From positions 162,264-226,263 of the forward strand of contig NZ_AFPK01000014.1 of NCBI RefSeq assembly GCF_000220525.1: a stretch of 64,000 nt of DNA, written 5' to 3'. A program made the translations under genes and the position numbers. Positions 60,534 to 64,000 of the stretch are shown here, piece by piece. This DNA comes from Ochrovirga pacifica. GTDB taxonomy: Bacteria; Bacteroidota; Bacteroidia; Flavobacteriales; Flavobacteriaceae. Position 1 is the first letter of the stretch. Each line of letters begins with the position of its first letter. The notes beneath the pieces were generated by a model. It saw nothing but the letters and a program-made list of their open reading frames with translations. It was not told the origin of the DNA and did not search any database.

Positions 60534-63133
60534 TTTCCAAACAATCCTTCTAATATTTTTTTTCCTGCTTTTTTTAAATTGTCTTTAGACGATTTTTCGT
60601 TTGCTGTAGTGTCTGTCTCTTTTTTAGTTGAACCTCCCAAAAAATCTTTAATCTTATCTGCAGCTTTTTCTTTTAGCTGCTCTTTTTGATTGTTTAAAGC
60701 TGCTTTTGTTAATGAAGTTACTGCCGATTTCATATCGGGTACTACCGTTGGTTTTCCAATTGTTCCTCCTACAGAAACGTTTAAGGGAACTCGTAACTGA
60801 TCTTGCTCCGCTCCCGATAATTTGCTTACAATACTAGCAGCTTGATTTCCTAAATACTTAGCCGGAAGATCTAACTTTAAGTTATAATTCATCTGATTAT
60901 CAAAGCTATGAGATCCATCTATTGTAACAGGAATATCTTTTATTTTAAACGTAAATGGCTGTATGTTTACTTTGCTGTTTTTAAAAGTAACTTTGGTTTG
61001 TAAATCTTTTAAATCAAACTTATCAAAGTCTAAAAAGTTCATTTTATTTTCAGCCAAAGACAAAAACTTATTCTGACTTGCATCTATTTTGTCTACTTGT
61101 AAATTGGCAAAAGCATCTCCTGTTAGCTTAGACAAATCGGGCATAAAATCATTTCCTAGTATTCCGTTAATATCCAATTTGGTATCAAATCGTCCGTTAA
61201 ATGCTCCTATAACTGGAGCTATTTTTTGCAACATTCCCATGCCTCTAAAAGCACTTGCTATGTCTACTTGTTTTAATTGCATATCAAAATCGTATGCAGT
61301 TTTGCTAGGCTTGGTATCTACCGATCCATCTATTGCAATGCTTCCACCAAATACATTTGCATCGGCTTTAGTAAACGTAATTTTTTGATTTTTTAGTATG
61401 GCTTTTCCTTTAAAATTGGTTAGCTCCATATTGTCGTAAACTACTTTCTTAGCAGCCACTGTTGCTTCTGCTTCTATATTTTTTGGAAATTTTATTTGTG
61501 TAGTCTTCTCAGACTCTTTTGTTGGTTGCGAACTCTTGTCTTCTTTTGTTGCAACAGCTGTAGTATCAGCTTGGTAAAAATCACTCACCTTAAACATGGT
61601 TGATTGTACAGACATCTTTCCTTTTAGGCTTGAATCAGAAAATAAATAGCCATATAAATTATCTAAAGTTCCTTGCAAACTTATATCCGAAGTTCCTGTT
61701 TTTACTAAGGTTTCATCCAAAGAAACGTTTTTGGTGTTAAAAGTTAATTTGGTCTTTTCTATAGAAATAGGATTTGGAGTAAAGTCAGACCCTAACATTA
61801 ATTTTTTTAAGACCAATACTCCATTACTTTGTACATTTTGAAACTGTTCTTTTTCTATAGAATTCAAATCAAAAGAGGTGGCAATTGCTGCATTTACAAC
61901 TCCCTTTAACTCATACTCCAAAGGTGGTATTGGATAAGCATTTTTTACGTTTGCCAAATCTATCTGCCCTTTTATATTGGCTTTAATTTTAGGGTTAGAT
62001 TCCAATTGTGTTACTGTTAAATTTGCCTTAAAAACATCTTTTAAAATCTGAAAACCAAAATCTTTTATTTCTACCTTGGTATCATCAAGCTTTCCTGTTG
62101 TATTGGTTATATGAGTGTCTAAATTGATGTTTTGGATGGTGTTGGGCAAATCTGGATATTTAACACTAGCATTTTGTGTTTTAACCACAAGATCTAATGT
62201 TGGAATGGTTTTGTTGGAGTAAACTCCTTTTACTTTTCCTTTTAAATCTAAAGCTCCCGTGGTGCTTACCTTAGGAAAGTCTGTTGTGTAAGCATTGGGT
62301 ATTAAAGACAATAAACTTTTAAACTTTGATTGTTCCGAAGCAAACGTAACATCTAAATCGTACTGGTTTTCTAACAGCGTAAAAACACCATCGAACAACA
62401 AATGTAAATCGTTTATATGCAACACATTGTCTTTAAATGTTAGTTGTAAATCTTTGCTATAATCAACCCCAACTTTTGCATCGTATTTAAGTTGCAAATC
62501 TTTTAAATACGCAACTTCATTCATCATTAACGAAATTGCTTTGGCTTTTGTATGAGTATCTAGCTGCAATACATTTTTAGACAAGTCTCCAGACCCTGTA
62601 TGGTTAAAATCTACCACCTTTGCACTCATATTTCCTGTTTCATCTACATAAGTTATGTTGATGTTTTCCAAACTATAATCTTGAATAGCCATCGAAAATG
62701 GAGCAGTTTCTGAACTTGTTTCCTTAGTAATTTTGGTTTCTGAAGGAATGGCAATATCGTAGTTCGCTACGCTGTCTTTATTTATTTTGATGTTGGCATA
62801 CACCTCCGAAACTTTAATGCTGTTTACCTTGGGCGTTTTTAGCAAACTCATCAAACTAAGGTTGATGTACGTATGCCCTACCGAAGCTAAAGTATCGCCT
62901 AAAAAAGGAGCTTTGTTTACTACCGATAGTTTTTGTACATCTACAGAAACATTCGGAAAACTTCGGAATAAAGAAACGGAAACCGCATCAAAATTAACAG
63001 TAGCATTGACATTTTTGTTGATTTGAGCTTTAACTATTTCTTCTATTTTTCCTTGAAATAACATCGGAATCAGCAATAGCAGCAACAAAAGCACTGCCAA
63101 AGTAATTCCTGTAATTTTGATTATTTTTTTCAT
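60530..63133 (-). CDS. AsmA-family protein
   Basis: 867 residues from ATG 63133 (MKKIIKITGITLAVLL); an upstream start at 63172 adds 13 basic residues. One N-terminal membrane helix, then a long periplasmic beta-rich part with the AsmA head VNFDAVSVSLFRSFPNVSVD and repeated chorein-like strands. The AsmA C-terminal block includes VGGTIGKPTVVPD. The tail is Lys/Asp-rich. The family bridges inner and outer membrane in lipid transport. It overlaps the kinase gene end by 4 nt, convergently. Confidence 0.88.
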   Translation of the reverse strand: MKKIIKITGITLAVLLLLLLLIPMLFQGKIEEIVKAQINKNVNATVNFDAVSVSLFRSFPNVSVDVQKLSVVNKAPFLGDTLASVGHTYINLSLMSLLKTPKVNSIKVSEVYANIKINKDSVANYDIAIPSETKITKETSSETAPFSMAIQDYSLENINITYVDETGNMSAKVVDFNHTGSGDLSKNVLQLDTHTKAKAISLMMNEVAYLKDLQLKYDAKVGVDYSKDLQLTFKDNVLHINDLHLLFDGVFTLLENQYDLDVTFASEQSKFKSLLSLIPNAYTTDFPKVSTTGALDLKGKVKGVYSNKTIPTLDLVVKTQNASVKYPDLPNTIQNINLDTHITNTTGKLDDTKVEIKDFGFQILKDVFKANLTVTQLESNPKIKANIKGQIDLANVKNAYPIPPLEYELKGVVNAAIATSFDLNSIEKEQFQNVQSNGVLVLKKLMLGSDFTPNPISIEKTKLTFNTKNVSLDETLVKTGTSDISLQGTLDNLYGYLFSDSSLKGKMSVQSTMFKVSDFYQADTTAVATKEDKSSQPTKESEKTTQIKFPKNIEAEATVAAKKVVYDNMELTNFKGKAILKNQKITFTKADANVFGGSIAIDGSVDTKPSKTAYDFDMQLKQVDIASAFRGMGMLQKIAPVIGAFNGRFDTKLDINGILGNDFMPDLSKLTGDAFANLQVDKIDASQNKFLSLAENKMNFLDFDKFDLKDLQTKVTFKNSKVNIQPFTFKIKDIPVTIDGSHSFDNQMNYNLKLDLPAKYLGNQAASIVSKLSGAEQDQLRVPLNVSVGGTIGKPTVVPDMKSAVTSLTKAALNNQKEQLKEKAADKIKDFLGGSTKKETDTTANEKSSKDNLKKAGKKILEGLFGN

Positions 63134-63243
63134 AAATCGATTTTGTTTTTTTCTTAATTTAAAGATAGGCATTGCTGTATATAAAGCAACGGGCTCTTGT
63201 TTATTATATTGCTATTTTTTTGAAAACACAAAAGTTTAGACAC

Positions 63244-63273
63244 AAAAAAACAGGCTACAAAAATATAGCCTGC
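63244..63273 (-). terminator. intrinsic terminator of lysS
   Basis: Arms CAGGCTA (63251-63257) and TAGCCTG (63266-63272), followed on the minus strand by a run of seven T. 25 nt past the lysS stop. Confidence 0.8.
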
Positions 63274-63297
63274 TTGTTATTTATATAAGTAATGGAA

Positions 63298-64000
<703 letters not shown>

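Overview
This window comes from an AT-rich genome of the Bacteroidota, most likely family Flavobacteriaceae. Four things point there: a T9SS-sorted surface protein, promoter elements of the TAnnTTTG type, the gene order murI - ompH - ompH - bamA - uppS - DUF6089 - nadK - CBS // pdxJ, and a DnaG whose zinc ligands are replaced. An iota-carrageenase-like (GH82-like) beta-helix lipoprotein suggests a marine, macroalga-associated lifestyle. The genus cannot be fixed from sequence reading alone.

Layout. 1-5463: end of alr, then mscL, aspS, a ferritin, a very small Cys/Lys-rich protein and a ClC-family channel/antiporter. 5464-10060: an accessory block that reads as a graveyard and store of polymorphic-toxin cassettes. 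It holds a REP-associated tyrosine transposase flanked by composite palindromic repeats, a toxin tail with a SUKH immunity gene, an exported small toxin with a putative immunity gene, a toxin-like gene frameshifted by a REP palindrome, two unknown probable immunity genes and a broken XRE-regulator fragment. The block is bracketed by a 126-bp direct repeat (5340-5465 and 10061-10186, 3 mismatches) that is the 3' end of the ClC gene. glpQ terminates inside the right-hand copy. The ancestral locus was therefore probably a convergent clc-glpQ pair, opened by insertion of the block with duplication of the clc end. 10165-39980: glpQ, tadA, dxs, a DUF3078 protein, a T9SS BNR-repeat protein, dgt, a TonB-receptor-like barrel with a large TPR partner, ftsE, three glycosyltransferases, a small MscS, dnaG, clpX, clpP, a DEAD-box helicase, a GreA-like protein with dinB, obgE, adk, an OmpA lipoprotein and apbE.

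40415-45000: an internally duplicated unknown protein, a methyltransferase with map, a gamma-carbonic-anhydrase-like protein and the GH82-like lipoprotein. Base skew in this stretch looks reversed relative to its flanks. 45076-52698: cell-wall and outer-membrane biogenesis (murI, two Skp/OmpH chaperones, bamA, uppS, DUF6089), then nadK and a CBS protein, all on the minus strand. 52772-64000: pdxJ, an alpha/beta hydrolase, trigger factor, comM/yifB, a NarL-type response regulator and histidine kinase around a DUF4202 gene, an AsmA-family protein and the C-terminal part of lysS.

The housekeeping parts are ordinary. The interest lies in the 5.3-10.2 kb island: its boundary repeats, its REP system and its mostly unrecognised toxin and immunity proteins. 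Secondary points are the GH82-like protein with an altered catalytic motif and a set of helically phased TACGTAA repeats upstream of the response regulator. No tRNA, rRNA or CRISPR array was seen. Promoter and terminator calls are by eye.
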